From Ruminococcus sp. (GTDB lineage Bacteria > Bacillota > Clostridia > Oscillospirales > Acutalibacteraceae), in assembly GCA_017411835.1 (NCBI GenBank), contig JAFQPG010000005.1, positions 116,774 through 180,773 of the forward strand: a stretch of 64,000 bases of DNA, written 5' to 3'. Positions 27,407-35,686 of this stretch are shown here, piece after piece. How positions within the stretch are numbered: position 1 is the stretch's first letter; each line of letters opens with the position of its first letter. The notes under the pieces were generated by a model. That model worked only from the letters and a program-made list of their open reading frames with translations, did not search any database and had not been told where the DNA came from. The position numbers were made by a program, and so were the translations under genes.

Positions 27407-28519
27407 TTAAGGGTTACAGTTTTTACAAGGTGTGTAGCCTAAATCGAGGGCTTCTTTTTTAGAGTCAAAGAACACCTTGTTTTTTTCGTTCATATCAGTA
27501 ACACTTTGACAGGTTGAAAGATGTAGTTTTTTGCTGTTTTTATTGCCGACATAAGAGGCATAGGTCGTGGTGTTTTCTTTTTGAGTCGGCTTTTCGGTTT
27601 GAGATTTTGAGTCTTCCTTTTCTTGTGCTTGTGTTTTTTCAACTACCATTTCGGTATTTACGTAGCTGAAGGTGATATCCTTTTTGTCAGAAAAAGCGAC
27701 AATCGTGCTCAACTCGTCGGTGCGGTAGGTGGTTATACCCCTGAAAGCCAGGGCGTTTAAGACCTCTGTATGAGGGTGACCATAGTCGTTGTCAATACCG
27801 CAGGAAATCACAGCGTAGGAAGGCATAACTGCATCTAAAAATTCGTCACAGCTTGACGTAGAAGAGCCATGATGACCGACCTTTAAAGCATCGGCTTTAA
27901 GGTCAGCTCCATTTTCAAGCATCTCTTTTTCAGCATTCTTTTCGGCATCGCCCGTAAAGAGAAAGGAGGTGTCGCCGCAAACAGCCTTTACTACAACAGA
28001 ATAGTCGTTGTAGTTATCGTAGCTTTTTGAATACGGTCCCATAATCTCAAAGCTTGCTTGACCAAAGCTGTAGGTTTCTCCGACTGTTGCGTCGATGTAG
28101 TTGACCTCGTTTTCGTCGACAGAAAGCAAAACGTCTATCCACGTTTTTGTGCTTTGGTCGGTTTCTACCGTAATGAAGCTGTTGCATTCAAAGGTGTCAA
28201 TGACCTTTTTAAGACCACCGCAATGGTCAGAGTGCGGATGGGTTGCGATTACAAAATCAAGAGTTTCTACGCCAATATCGTCAAGGTAATTACAAACGGT
28301 CTGACCATACTCTTTTTCGCCGGCATCAATAAGCACATAGTGCTCTTCTGACTCAAGCAATATGCTGTCGCCCTGCATAACATCAATATAGTGAACACTC
28401 ATCGCGCTTTCAGGCATCAAGGAAAAATCGACAGGTTCGATAGGAGCGTCAGCTTCACATCCACAGATGAAAACAGAAAGCAAAATACACATAAAAAGAG
28501 CAAGTATTTTTTTGCCCAT
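27407..28519 (-). CDS. ComEC/Rec2-like metallo-beta-lactamase-fold lipoprotein
   Basis: A 370-residue secreted lipoprotein: the lipobox ends at Cys21 (CGC). Residues about 40-290 form a metallo-beta-lactamase fold like the soluble domain of the competence protein ComEC, with VMQGDSILLE, the metal motif HPHSDH at 94-99, FTGDAE, and KVGHHGSSTS. A Lys/Gln/Thr-rich linker follows, and the last 45 residues (YVGNKNSKKLHLSTC...YTPCKNCNP) resemble the small cysteine domain often appended to these proteins and related to the Ada zinc-binding domain. Probably an extracellular phosphodiesterase or nuclease; the substrate is not known. GGAGG precedes the start. Confidence 0.88.
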   Translation of the reverse strand: MGKKILALFMCILLSVFICGCEADAPIEPVDFSLMPESAMSVHYIDVMQGDSILLESEEHYVLIDAGEKEYGQTVCNYLDDIGVETLDFVIATHPHSDHCGGLKKVIDTFECNSFITVETDQSTKTWIDVLLSVDENEVNYIDATVGETYSFGQASFEIMGPYSKSYDNYNDYSVVVKAVCGDTSFLFTGDAEKNAEKEMLENGADLKADALKVGHHGSSTSSCDEFLDAVMPSYAVISCGIDNDYGHPHTEVLNALAFRGITTYRTDELSTIVAFSDKKDITFSYVNTEMVVEKTQAQEKEDSKSQTEKPTQKENTTTYASYVGNKNSKKLHLSTCQSVTDMNEKNKVFFDSKKEALDLGYTPCKNCNP

Positions 28520-28550
28520 AGCAAGACCTCCAACGTGATTTTATACATTA

Positions 28551-28579
28551 ACTATACACCAAAATATGTTACTTTTCAA
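28551..28579 (-). promoter_or_regulatory. Promoter of the metallo-hydrolase-FkbM operon
   Basis: On the minus strand TTGAAA and TATAGT with a 17-base spacer. It is divergent from the AraC gene promoter, with only 18 bases between the two -35 boxes. Confidence 0.65.
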
Positions 28580-28597
28580 CAAACTTCAGGATAAAAT

Positions 28598-28626
28598 TTG
28601 CAAATATCATAAAAATGTGCTATACT
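28598..28626 (+). promoter_or_regulatory. Promoter of the AraC regulator gene
   Basis: TTGCAA and TATACT with a 17-base spacer and TGC extension, 20 bases before the start. Confidence 0.7.
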
Positions 28627-28645
28627 GTTTTTACGAGGTGATTTT

Positions 28646-29524
28646 ATGCCAAATGGTTACCGATGCAAATACGAAATTGTCACTGCTGACAACAACTTGC
28701 CCGGCAAGGTTATGCTGTATGAAAAGCCGGGTAGCGAGTGCTTTACAAACAAGCATTGGCACAAAAATCTTGAGATAGATTATATCGTCAGGGGTAGAAT
28801 GTGGACTATGCAGAACAACTACGACAGGGATATTACCGACGGTGAGTATGTTGTAGTCAACAGCGAAGATGTTCACCAGACCTGCGGTAAGTATCCTGAC
28901 GAAAAGGTTAAATATCTTGTTGTGCTGTTTTCATATAATTACATCAAGGCGTACTTTCATGACTTTGAGAATTATTATCTTGATGTTGACAAAAACGAGC
29001 AGGCAAAGCAGAGAATTGCTCAGCTTTTAAAAGCGATTGTTTTTGAGGTTGAAAACAAGAGCGACTTTACTGACTTGAAAATTTCTTGTGCGATGAACCA
29101 AATTTTAATGATACTTTTTACAAAGTGCAGAGTAAAAAAAGAAATCATCGCAGACAACGAGCCTACCGATGACCTTGAGTATGCGAAAAAGGCTATCGAC
29201 TTTATCAAGGAGCATTTCAAAGAGAAAATCACGCTTGATGATATTTCCTCTTATGTCGGACTGACTCCTACATATTTTTCAAGATACTTTAGACAGAGCA
29301 CAAGAAAAACCTTTAAAAATCATCTCAACCTTGTTCGTTTAGAGCACGCTTTGCTTGATATTCAGAATAACAATGCAAGTGAAACACAGGCTGCACTTTC
29401 TAACGGATTCCCGAGTGTTAAGTCGTTTATTGCTGTGTTTAAGAGCGTGTACGGATGTGCGCCGAGCGAGTATATCAAGATATATCACGAGGTACCGCCG
29501 ATTTCTGAAATCAGAAAAATCTAA
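28646..29524 (+). CDS. AraC-family transcriptional regulator
   Basis: A 292-residue regulator. The N-terminal 120 residues form a cupin-like sensing domain (KHWHKNLEIDYIVRGRM, DGEYVVVNSEDVHQ). The C-terminal 100 residues carry the two helix-turn-helix units of AraC proteins: ITLDDISSYVGLTPTYFSRYFRQSTRKTF and the second with SNGFPSVKSFIAVFKSVYGCAPSEY, whose ending is the classic AraC signature. It is monocistronic and divergent from the secreted metallo-hydrolase operon, which may be its target. The ligand is unknown; many such proteins in gut Clostridia respond to sugars. Confidence 0.93.
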   Translation: MPNGYRCKYEIVTADNNLPGKVMLYEKPGSECFTNKHWHKNLEIDYIVRGRMWTMQNNYDRDITDGEYVVVNSEDVHQTCGKYPDEKVKYLVVLFSYNYIKAYFHDFENYYLDVDKNEQAKQRIAQLLKAIVFEVENKSDFTDLKISCAMNQILMILFTKCRVKKEIIADNEPTDDLEYAKKAIDFIKEHFKEKITLDDISSYVGLTPTYFSRYFRQSTRKTFKNHLNLVRLEHALLDIQNNNASETQAALSNGFPSVKSFIAVFKSVYGCAPSEYIKIYHEVPPISEIRKI

Positions 29525-29539
29525 AATTTTGCAATATTA

Positions 29540-29570
29540 AAAGCCGCTGAATAATCAGCGGCTTTATTTT
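29540..29570. terminator. Bidirectional terminator
   Basis: An 11-bp stem AAAGCCGCTGA/TCAGCGGCTTT with a T-rich tail lies between convergent genes. Confidence 0.88.
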
Positions 29571-30858
29571 ATTGTACCTGTACGTAGAAAAGGTCAAGCA
29601 TAATGTCCATTAATGCATTTTGGTCAGCGTAAAATTCAGCGTACTCACCTTTTTTGATTGTACCCGGAACATTGATAAATTCAATTTCCTTATACGAGTC
29701 AAGTCCTGAAATAGCGGTAGAAGCAAGGTAAGTCATTTTTGAAGCATTGAGATTTGTACTTGAGTTGTCATCAACGGTTTTATACAGGTCAACTACAGTT
29801 GACGGGTTGCTTTTGATAGAGTCAAAGCATTGCGCCAAAAACGCTGTCATAAACTGCTTTTGTCTTGCCATACGGTCGTTGTTAGAGTCAAGCTCTGCGA
29901 TATTTCTTGAGCGTATGTAGCTAATAGCGTCGTCGCCGTACAGAGTTATGGTTTCGCCCTTTGGAATAGTACGTCCGTAATATTTTGATTTAAAATCAGA
30001 TTGCACGGTTAATGTTACACCGCCGACTGCATCGGTCAGAGTTTGTATTGCAGGGATATCCATAGAAAAATATGTATCAAACTGCATGCCGTAGAAAAGT
30101 CGCTCTAAGCTTGTGATGGTATTTTGACAGCTTGTGTGCTCGCCGTCGCCGTAAGCGTAGGAAAGACAAATCTGCAAAAATTGTGTATTAACAAAACCAC
30201 CGTCTTTGTTATACACATTGACGTCGGTCATAGCGTCTCTGGAAACGCCGAGAATAGTCACCTTGTTTTTGGTGGTGTCTATCACAGCAATGTAGATAGC
30301 ATCAGCCTGTCCTGCCGCACCGATTTCGGTATCAAGAAGCATTTCTTTTTCGTCGATATCTATACCCATAAGTACAACAGAGGTTACTTTTTCATTGAAC
30401 GAATATGTGTGGCCGTTGTACTTGATTGTTTTACCGTCATTTTCTACAGTTTCAATTTTGTCAATCTGTTCAACAGGAGGTTCGATATTTAGCTCGTCAT
30501 AATTATGCATAGAGCTTTTACCTACCTGATTGAATATTAAGATAGTAGAAACGCAGATGACAAGCAAGGCTGCGATAACGCCCATAATAATGCCGAAAAT
30601 TTTAAGCCCCTTTTTCTTTTTAGCGTGCTTTTTATTATACGGTTGAGCATAAACAAAATCATCGATTGCATTGTCTTTAGTTTGCTCGGGTGAGTTGCTG
30701 TGACTTGCTTTTTTATGTGATTTTTTCTTTTTAGCTACAGGAAGTATGTACTCGATTGAGTCGAGCTCCTCGCTTGTAGGGGCAGAGGACGCAAAGCCGG
30801 AGTTTACTTTACCTGTATTATCATTATTGTTTTCAAAGTTATTGTGCTGGTTGTTCAT
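29569..30858 (-). CDS. LytR-CpsA-Psr family wall glycopolymer ligase
   Basis: A 429-residue LCP protein. A long lysine- and asparagine-rich cytoplasmic tail (1-90) precedes one transmembrane helix (about 92-115: IFGIIMGVIAALLVICVSTILIF). The extracellular LCP domain has VVLMGIDID near the start, ILGVSRDAMTDV, the GGVTLTV segment and ISYIRSRNIAELDSNNDRMARQ with the conserved arginines. LCP enzymes attach undecaprenyl-linked glycopolymers to peptidoglycan. Its start lies inside the 3' end of the sortase gene (20-base overlap), so the two are co-translated. Confidence 0.93.
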   Translation of the reverse strand: MNNQHNNFENNNDNTGKVNSGFASSAPTSEELDSIEYILPVAKKKKSHKKASHSNSPEQTKDNAIDDFVYAQPYNKKHAKKKKGLKIFGIIMGVIAALLVICVSTILIFNQVGKSSMHNYDELNIEPPVEQIDKIETVENDGKTIKYNGHTYSFNEKVTSVVLMGIDIDEKEMLLDTEIGAAGQADAIYIAVIDTTKNKVTILGVSRDAMTDVNVYNKDGGFVNTQFLQICLSYAYGDGEHTSCQNTITSLERLFYGMQFDTYFSMDIPAIQTLTDAVGGVTLTVQSDFKSKYYGRTIPKGETITLYGDDAISYIRSRNIAELDSNNDRMARQKQFMTAFLAQCFDSIKSNPSTVVDLYKTVDDNSSTNLNASKMTYLASTAISGLDSYKEIEFINVPGTIKKGEYAEFYADQNALMDIMLDLFYVQVQ

Positions 30859-31669
30859 TTACTAAAACCCCCTGTACAAGGTATCTGACATTACCGCCAC
30901 CGTTCATACAGGTAGAAAGTGTGATGATGCGGTCATCGGTAGTAAGCTTGATATCTTCTCTTACATTGCAGTAGTACGGACGCTCTACTAAAGTAGAATC
31001 AAGGTACTGTTTGAAACTCTCGCTATCTGACATATCAAAAGAGTTTAAAATGTGTCTATCGTCGTACTGGTAAGCAGAGTAGATAAGATATGTGAACACC
31101 TTGTCTTTTGTAAATACAAAGATGGTATTGTTTTTGTTAAAAAATTCGATGTCGTTGAAATTATGCAAGGATGCAAACATACTGCCGTTTAGCATGTTGT
31201 GACCATAGAGCACGGTCACAGGGTCAGTAAATTCACGATTGTTCTTTTTCTCGGTGTATATAGTACCGGAGAACTGGTAGTTTTTATAGACATTGTGTGT
31301 AAGATAAAAACTGTCGTCAACACCTTCTGCACTTTGAGCAACGGGGTAGTCAACGTTGGTGTTAGGAATATAAATCCACGCGTAGATGTCAGGGTTTATT
31401 TCCATCAGCTCTTCAAAATCAACAAAGTCATCCTGCGGTAAATCAGCAGTTTTTTCCTTAAAGCGGGTTTCGAGCTGTGTTTCAACCTGAGTTTCAATTT
31501 CGGTAACATCAGTAGCCTCTGTATTTGGTGTAGTCGCCTGTACTCTATCGATAGGGGAAGTGGTGTCAAAGAAAAAGTATTTGACAAGATAACCGCCACA
31601 GACTGCGCATATTAAAATGGAAATTATCAGCACAATAATCCATATAACTTTGCTAGAAACTTTTTTCAT
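30839..31669 (-). CDS. srtB: Class B sortase
   Basis: A 276-residue membrane-bound transpeptidase that cuts a sorting motif on surface proteins and links them to peptidoglycan. The N-terminal helix (9-32) anchors it. The catalytic triad is seen as His157 in YGHNM, Cys254 in TLSTC and Arg262 in GNVRYLVQG; PVAQSAEGVDDSFYLTHN is typical of class B. A threonine- and glutamate-rich stalk (about 45-75) separates helix and catalytic domain. A gene for a small protein with an SPQTG motif lies just upstream and the LCP gene overlaps its end, forming a wall-attachment group. Confidence 0.94.
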   Translation of the reverse strand: MKKVSSKVIWIIVLIISILICAVCGGYLVKYFFFDTTSPIDRVQATTPNTEATDVTEIETQVETQLETRFKEKTADLPQDDFVDFEELMEINPDIYAWIYIPNTNVDYPVAQSAEGVDDSFYLTHNVYKNYQFSGTIYTEKKNNREFTDPVTVLYGHNMLNGSMFASLHNFNDIEFFNKNNTIFVFTKDKVFTYLIYSAYQYDDRHILNSFDMSDSESFKQYLDSTLVERPYYCNVREDIKLTTDDRIITLSTCMNGGGNVRYLVQGVLVNEQPAQ

Positions 31670-31716
31670 AATATTTCCTCTTTAAAATTAGAATATGAAA
31701 CTAAAAATACACAGTA

Positions 31717-31745
31717 ATTATACATCTATAAAAAGATGATGTCAA
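31717..31745 (-). promoter_or_regulatory. Promoter of the sortase-LCP operon
   Basis: On the minus strand TTGACA and TATAAT with a 17-base spacer: a consensus sigma-A promoter. Confidence 0.85.
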
Positions 31746-31843
31746 TTAAGCTAATGTGAAGATAAGGGGCGAAAATGTAAACATTTTGCTAAAGTGGTTT
31801 TATAAAAGGATACCAAAATAAAAGTGAGTGAAAAATAGTTTGA

Positions 31844-31875
31844 TAAAAAAGAAAAGCTCCGCTTTTGCGGAGCTT
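31844..31875 (-). terminator. Terminator of the SPQTG protein gene
   Basis: On the minus strand the stem AAGCTCCGC/GCGGAGCTT is followed by TTTTCTTTTTT. Confidence 0.85.
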
Positions 31876-31891
31876 GACGTCGTTTTTAAAA

Positions 31892-32116
31892 TTACTCTTT
31901 GATTTTCTTAACAGCGAGTACAGAAGCACCGGCAGCCATAAATAAAGCCATTGTGCCAAAAAGTACAGCAGTATCGCCTGTCTGTGGTGATGTAGAAGAA
32001 CCGCTAGTGTCCTCAGGAGTTGGTTTAGCTGTTGGGCTAATCTCAGCAAAAGCGGAAACAGTGAACATCATAATAAGCATAACAGCAACAAGAGCGATTG
32101 CAAAAACCTTTTTCAT
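31892..32116 (-). CDS. Small cell-wall-anchored protein with SPQTG sorting signal
   Basis: A 74-residue precursor. Residues 1-25 form a signal peptide ending ...SAFAE, followed by a short Pro/Thr/Ser-rich segment, then SPQTGD, a hydrophobic helix of about 20 residues and a basic tail VKKIKE, which together make a sorting signal. SPQTG resembles the (S/P)PxTG motifs used by class B sortases of Clostridioides rather than LPxTG. After both cleavages only about 20 residues would remain on the wall, so its role is unclear. The start was set at MKKVF because GGAGG lies seven bases upstream. The sortase gene is directly downstream. Confidence 0.8.
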   Translation of the reverse strand: MKKVFAIALVAVMLIMMFTVSAFAEISPTAKPTPEDTSGSSTSPQTGDTAVLFGTMALFMAAGASVLAVKKIKE

Positions 32117-32170
32117 AATAATTCCTCCAAACATATATTAAGATATTTAACCTACTAATAGACATAAGAT

Positions 32171-32199
32171 AGTATATCACATTAAAAATGAATTGTAAA
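32171..32199 (-). promoter_or_regulatory. Promoter of the SPQTG protein gene
   Basis: On the minus strand TTTACA and TATACT with a 17-base spacer and TGA extension. Confidence 0.7.
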
Positions 32200-32382
32200 G
32201 TGATATTTTTACAAAAAAATACGTCTGTTTTTGTTTAATTTGAATGAAAGGGTCTGTTTTTTTCTTTTCACTAAGATATATATCATTTGTTTTTTAGAGT
32301 ATAAAAGATATTTCTTACAAAAATACAGATGAAATTTTGTAAACTAAAGTTTTGCAATACCCTTTATTTATAGGAAACAGTG

Positions 32383-32391
32383 TGGTAAAAT
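32383..32391 (+). promoter_or_regulatory. Extended -10 promoter for the phosphoesterase-dockerin gene
   Basis: TGGTAAAAT is an extended -10 with a weak -35 (TTTATT). The 360-base stretch 32117-32477 between the two divergent genes is AT-rich and otherwise shows only the two promoters. Confidence 0.5.
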
Positions 32392-32477
32392 ATAAAATGT
32401 AGAAAACAGTTGATACACAACATTATTTTAAACTATTCAGAGCTTTTTAACTTTTACATCATATTGGAGGTAATAGA

Positions 32478-35258
32478 ATGAAAAAATTAGTTGCTATTAC
32501 GCTTGCACTTGTTATGGTTATGTCTATAATGACTTGCTCATTAACAACTTCTTTTGCAGCAAGCGCAGTTACACTTTCCTATAGCTTTACAGGCGAACAG
32601 GCGAATAAGGCGGGATTTGCTGAGGGTACAATAAGCCTTAAGGTGAATGAAGCTTCGGCTGCAGGTAATTACTATCTGTACTGGGCTGACGATACAAAAG
32701 CGCTCGACGGCTACAGACAGATTGCAACCTTAAATGTTTCAAACGGTGCAACAGGCACATATAATATGCTTGACCATACAGCGATTCCAAGAGAGGCTAC
32801 TCAGCTCATCGCGATTAAATCAGCATCAACTCCAACAAACAAAAACGTATCTAACGCTGCTGGTACATATACTATTCCAAGCTCAAAGAAGCTTGCAAAA
32901 AGCAACGCTCTTTATAGCTTTGGTGCGATTTCTGACCCACAGCTTGCTAACGACTCTTACGGCTCAAACTCTTATCCAAACGACGAGACTCACTTGGCTG
33001 CTGCTTTTGAGACACTCGCTAAAAGAAATGTTGACTTTACCGTATCATCAGGCGATACAGTAAACGACCAAAACGGTAACCAGACATTTGCTGCTGAGTA
33101 CAAGAGATATCAGAAGATTTTAGCTGACTCTTCTTACGTAAACCCTATTTACGAAGCTAACGGCAACCACGATGTTCAGGTTGTATGGAAAGGCTCTAAA
33201 GTTAACTATGATAAGCCATTCATTATGGGTACGGGTCTTGACTCTAAACTTGAAACTATCAAAGCAGGTAAGCCTTACTTTGAAGTAACCGAGCCTAAAA
33301 CCGGTGACCACTTTATTTTCATGGCACTCGAGGGCGCTTTCTATACTGACGAGAACACACAGTTTTCTGCAGCTCAGCTTGACTGGCTTGAGGGTCTTCT
33401 CAAAAAGTATAAAAACGACGGCAAAAACATCTTCATTATGGAACACGCTAATATTCAGGGCTGGGGTAGTGGCGATAAGTTGACAACTCCATACTACTAT
33501 GACCTTGGTCTTAATAGAAACAGCGCAGATGTAAAACGTCTCATCTCTTTAATGGAGACATATAAAAACTGCGTTATGATTACAGGTCATACTCACCTTG
33601 AACTTTCTGCACACTTAAACTACTCTGATAACAACGGTACATCTGCTGTTATGATGCACAACAGTGCTATTGGCGGTGTAAGACGTCTTGTTAACGGTTC
33701 TATAGACCGTAGTGCAGTACTCGGTATGAGCGAGGGTTACATTGTCAACGTATATAGCGATTGCGTAATCTTTAACGGTACTAATATGTACTACAATGAG
33801 ATTATGCCTGATTGTACATATATTATTCCAAATACAACATCAGCAAACCCTGATTTACCAACAGAGCCTACTGAAGAACAGCCTACACAGCCTACAACTC
33901 AAACACAGCCTACAACGGCTACACAGGCTCCTACAAGCGGTGAGGCTACAGAGGGCTATTACCTTGTTGGTAAATTAAATGGTCAAAATATGTGGGATGC
34001 AGCTTCTATTTCAAATGATAGAAAGCTTAAGGTTAATCCAAATGTATCGGGTGAGTACTACCTTGAATGGACCTTCTACGGTGGTGACGAAATAAAGGTT
34101 GTGCACTACAACGGCACATCTATTGACAAATGGTTTAACAGCGACGGCGACAACTATAAAATCGGCGAAACATCAAACAAAGTCGGTTTTGGCACAATTT
34201 ACTTTAACCCAAGCGGTAGAAGTGACTGGTCATATAAATGGTTTACAGTTCAAAAGGGCGGTAGCGGTATAGTTGAGCCGACAGAGACTCAAAAGCCGAC
34301 AGAGACTCAAAAGCCGACAGAGACTCAAAAGCCAACAGAGACTCAAAAACCAACAGAAACTCAAAAGCCAACAGAGACTCAGAAGCCAACAGAGACTCAG
34401 AAACCAACAGAGACTCAGAAGCCAACAGAAACTCAAAAGCCAACAGAGACTCAGAAACCAACTGAAACTCAGAAGCCAACTGAGACTCAAGAACCAACTA
34501 AGCCGATTTTCGTTCCTGTTTATGGTGACGTTGACCTTGATAATGACTCAACCGTTTTAGACGCTACTATGATTCAGAAGTTCTGCGCTAATCTGATAAC
34601 TCTCAATGACGAGCAAAAGATTAATGCAGACGTTGACGGCGATGACGATGTAACCGTGCTGGATGCTTCATATATCCAGAAGTTAGAGGCTAATGTTATC
34701 GATAAGTTCCCTATTGAAGACAAGAAGAGCGTTGTCGCAGTTTCAGCAGGCGATGTTTCTACACTTCTTGCAACTGCAAAGGCTGACCTTTCAACATACT
34801 ATACATATTCATCATTTGACCAGTATCAGGCACTTAAGAAGATTGTAAAAGAGCTTACTGCTTCAGGCAGTACTTCACAGACTGCTTATGATAAGCTCAA
34901 CAAGGCTCATACTGATTTCTGGGCGATTTTGGAAGCTTTAGGCGTTGCAACAGGTGACACAATAGATGTTTACTTTACAAACATTCCAAACTGGTCTAAA
35001 GTAAACGCTTATGTGTGGAATGACTCTTCAAACAACAGCTGGCCTGGCGAGGCTATGGAATTGGTTGAGACAAACGAGTTTAATCAGAAGGTTTACAAAA
35101 TTACTTTAGAAACCGGTAAGTATGCTAATATTATTTTCAATGATGGCTCGGCACAGACCGTCGACCTTACACTTTCTAATATTAACAACGAGGGCTTCTA
35201 CACAACAACCCAGTCGGGTGGTAAGTACCTTTGCGAGACTTACATTTACGGTGAGTAA
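32478..35258 (+). CDS. Secreted metallophosphoesterase with CBM, dockerin and CBM26-like modules
   Basis: A 926-residue multi-domain protein. Signal peptide 1-27; an N-terminal beta domain to about 135; a calcineurin-like phosphoesterase domain about 140-445 with metal motifs Asp153 (SDPQ), GDTVND at 192-197, GNHD at 229-232 and GHTH at 370-373; a Thr/Pro linker; a beta domain at about 492-593 (YYLVGKLNG... FTVQKGG) of carbohydrate-binding type; 12 PTETQK repeats at 601-672; a dockerin ([18 protein letters not shown] and [18 protein letters not shown]); a helical FIVAR-like segment; and a C-terminal CBM26-like starch-binding module from about 826. It likely removes phosphate from a substrate on starch or surfaces while docked to a cohesin. 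GGAGG precedes the start. Confidence 0.9.
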   Translation: MKKLVAITLALVMVMSIMTCSLTTSFAASAVTLSYSFTGEQANKAGFAEGTISLKVNEASAAGNYYLYWADDTKALDGYRQIATLNVSNGATGTYNMLDHTAIPREATQLIAIKSASTPTNKNVSNAAGTYTIPSSKKLAKSNALYSFGAISDPQLANDSYGSNSYPNDETHLAAAFETLAKRNVDFTVSSGDTVNDQNGNQTFAAEYKRYQKILADSSYVNPIYEANGNHDVQVVWKGSKVNYDKPFIMGTGLDSKLETIKAGKPYFEVTEPKTGDHFIFMALEGAFYTDENTQFSAAQLDWLEGLLKKYKNDGKNIFIMEHANIQGWGSGDKLTTPYYYDLGLNRNSADVKRLISLMETYKNCVMITGHTHLELSAHLNYSDNNGTSAVMMHNSAIGGVRRLVNGSIDRSAVLGMSEGYIVNVYSDCVIFNGTNMYYNEIMPDCTYIIPNTTSANPDLPTEPTEEQPTQPTTQTQPTTATQAPTSGEATEGYYLVGKLNGQNMWDAASISNDRKLKVNPNVSGEYYLEWTFYGGDEIKVVHYNGTSIDKWFNSDGDNYKIGETSNKVGFGTIYFNPSGRSDWSYKWFTVQKGGSGIVEPTETQKPTETQKPTETQKPTETQKPTETQKPTETQKPTETQKPTETQKPTETQKPTETQKPTETQKPTETQEPTKPIFVPVYGDVDLDNDSTVLDATMIQKFCANLITLNDEQKINADVDGDDDVTVLDASYIQKLEANVIDKFPIEDKKSVVAVSAGDVSTLLATAKADLSTYYTYSSFDQYQALKKIVKELTASGSTSQTAYDKLNKAHTDFWAILEALGVATGDTIDVYFTNIPNWSKVNAYVWNDSSNNSWPGEAMELVETNEFNQKVYKITLETGKYANIIFNDGSAQTVDLTLSNINNEGFYTTTQSGGKYLCETYIYGE
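34278..34493 (+). repeat. Twelve tandem 18-bp repeats encoding PTETQK
   Basis: Units of the type CCRACAGARACTCARAAR run head to tail inside the phosphoesterase gene. Silent third-base differences show the array is not newly expanded, although units 1-3 are identical. Confidence 0.97.
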
Positions 35259-35285
35259 AAAATTAAATCAAAAAGGGGCACCATT

Positions 35286-35487
35286 GTGGCACACTTCGTA
35301 ACGAAGTGTGCCACAGTTATATTCGCCTTGGGCGAGTGATATTTCAAGGCAGTTATATTATGCTTTGCATAGTTATATTGCCTTTGGTAGTTTGTGGGCG
35401 AATATAATATCGCAAAAGCCGTAGGCTTTTATATCACTTTGCCATCAGGCAAAATATCACTGCAAACATAAGGTTTGCTATATCACT
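35286..35487. repeat. Branched hairpin-array repeat element (copy A)
   Basis: This 200-base element fills most of the 428-base gap before the cardiolipin synthase gene. It opens with a near-perfect 29-base palindrome (GTGGCACACTTCG arm), then has short hairpins such as CGCCttgGGCG, ATGCtttGCAT, AAAGCCgtaGGCTTT, TTGCCatcaGGCAA and GCAAACataaGGTTTGC. The left half separates them by AGTTATATT/AGTGATATT, the right half by the reverse complements. The left and right spacers can pair, giving one long branched structure. I know no named family for it. Confidence 0.85.
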
Positions 35488-35625
35488 GAATCTTATGAAG
35501 AAGAAAATTATATTTTCAGCAGAGATTGGATTATAAAATGCATTTAAACTACTATGAAACTTTCAAACATCGAAAGTGTCTACATTTTTGGTGCCCTTTG
35601 TTGTAGCTATGCATAATTTAGTCAG

Positions 35626-35654
35626 TTGTATTTTTATAAGAGCTATAATATAAT
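35626..35654 (+). promoter_or_regulatory. Promoter of the cardiolipin synthase gene
   Basis: TTGTAT and TATAAT with a 17-base spacer, about 33 bases before the start codon. Confidence 0.65.
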
Positions 35655-35686
35655 TAACTAAAAATACACAGGGCAGGGGTATATTG

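Noticed and set aside
34278..34493. Regular 18-bp repeats that might suggest a CRISPR array
   Set aside because: The units are contiguous, without spacers, in frame, and encode a PTETQK linker in a secreted protein; open frames on the opposite strand there are mirror effects of the repeat.
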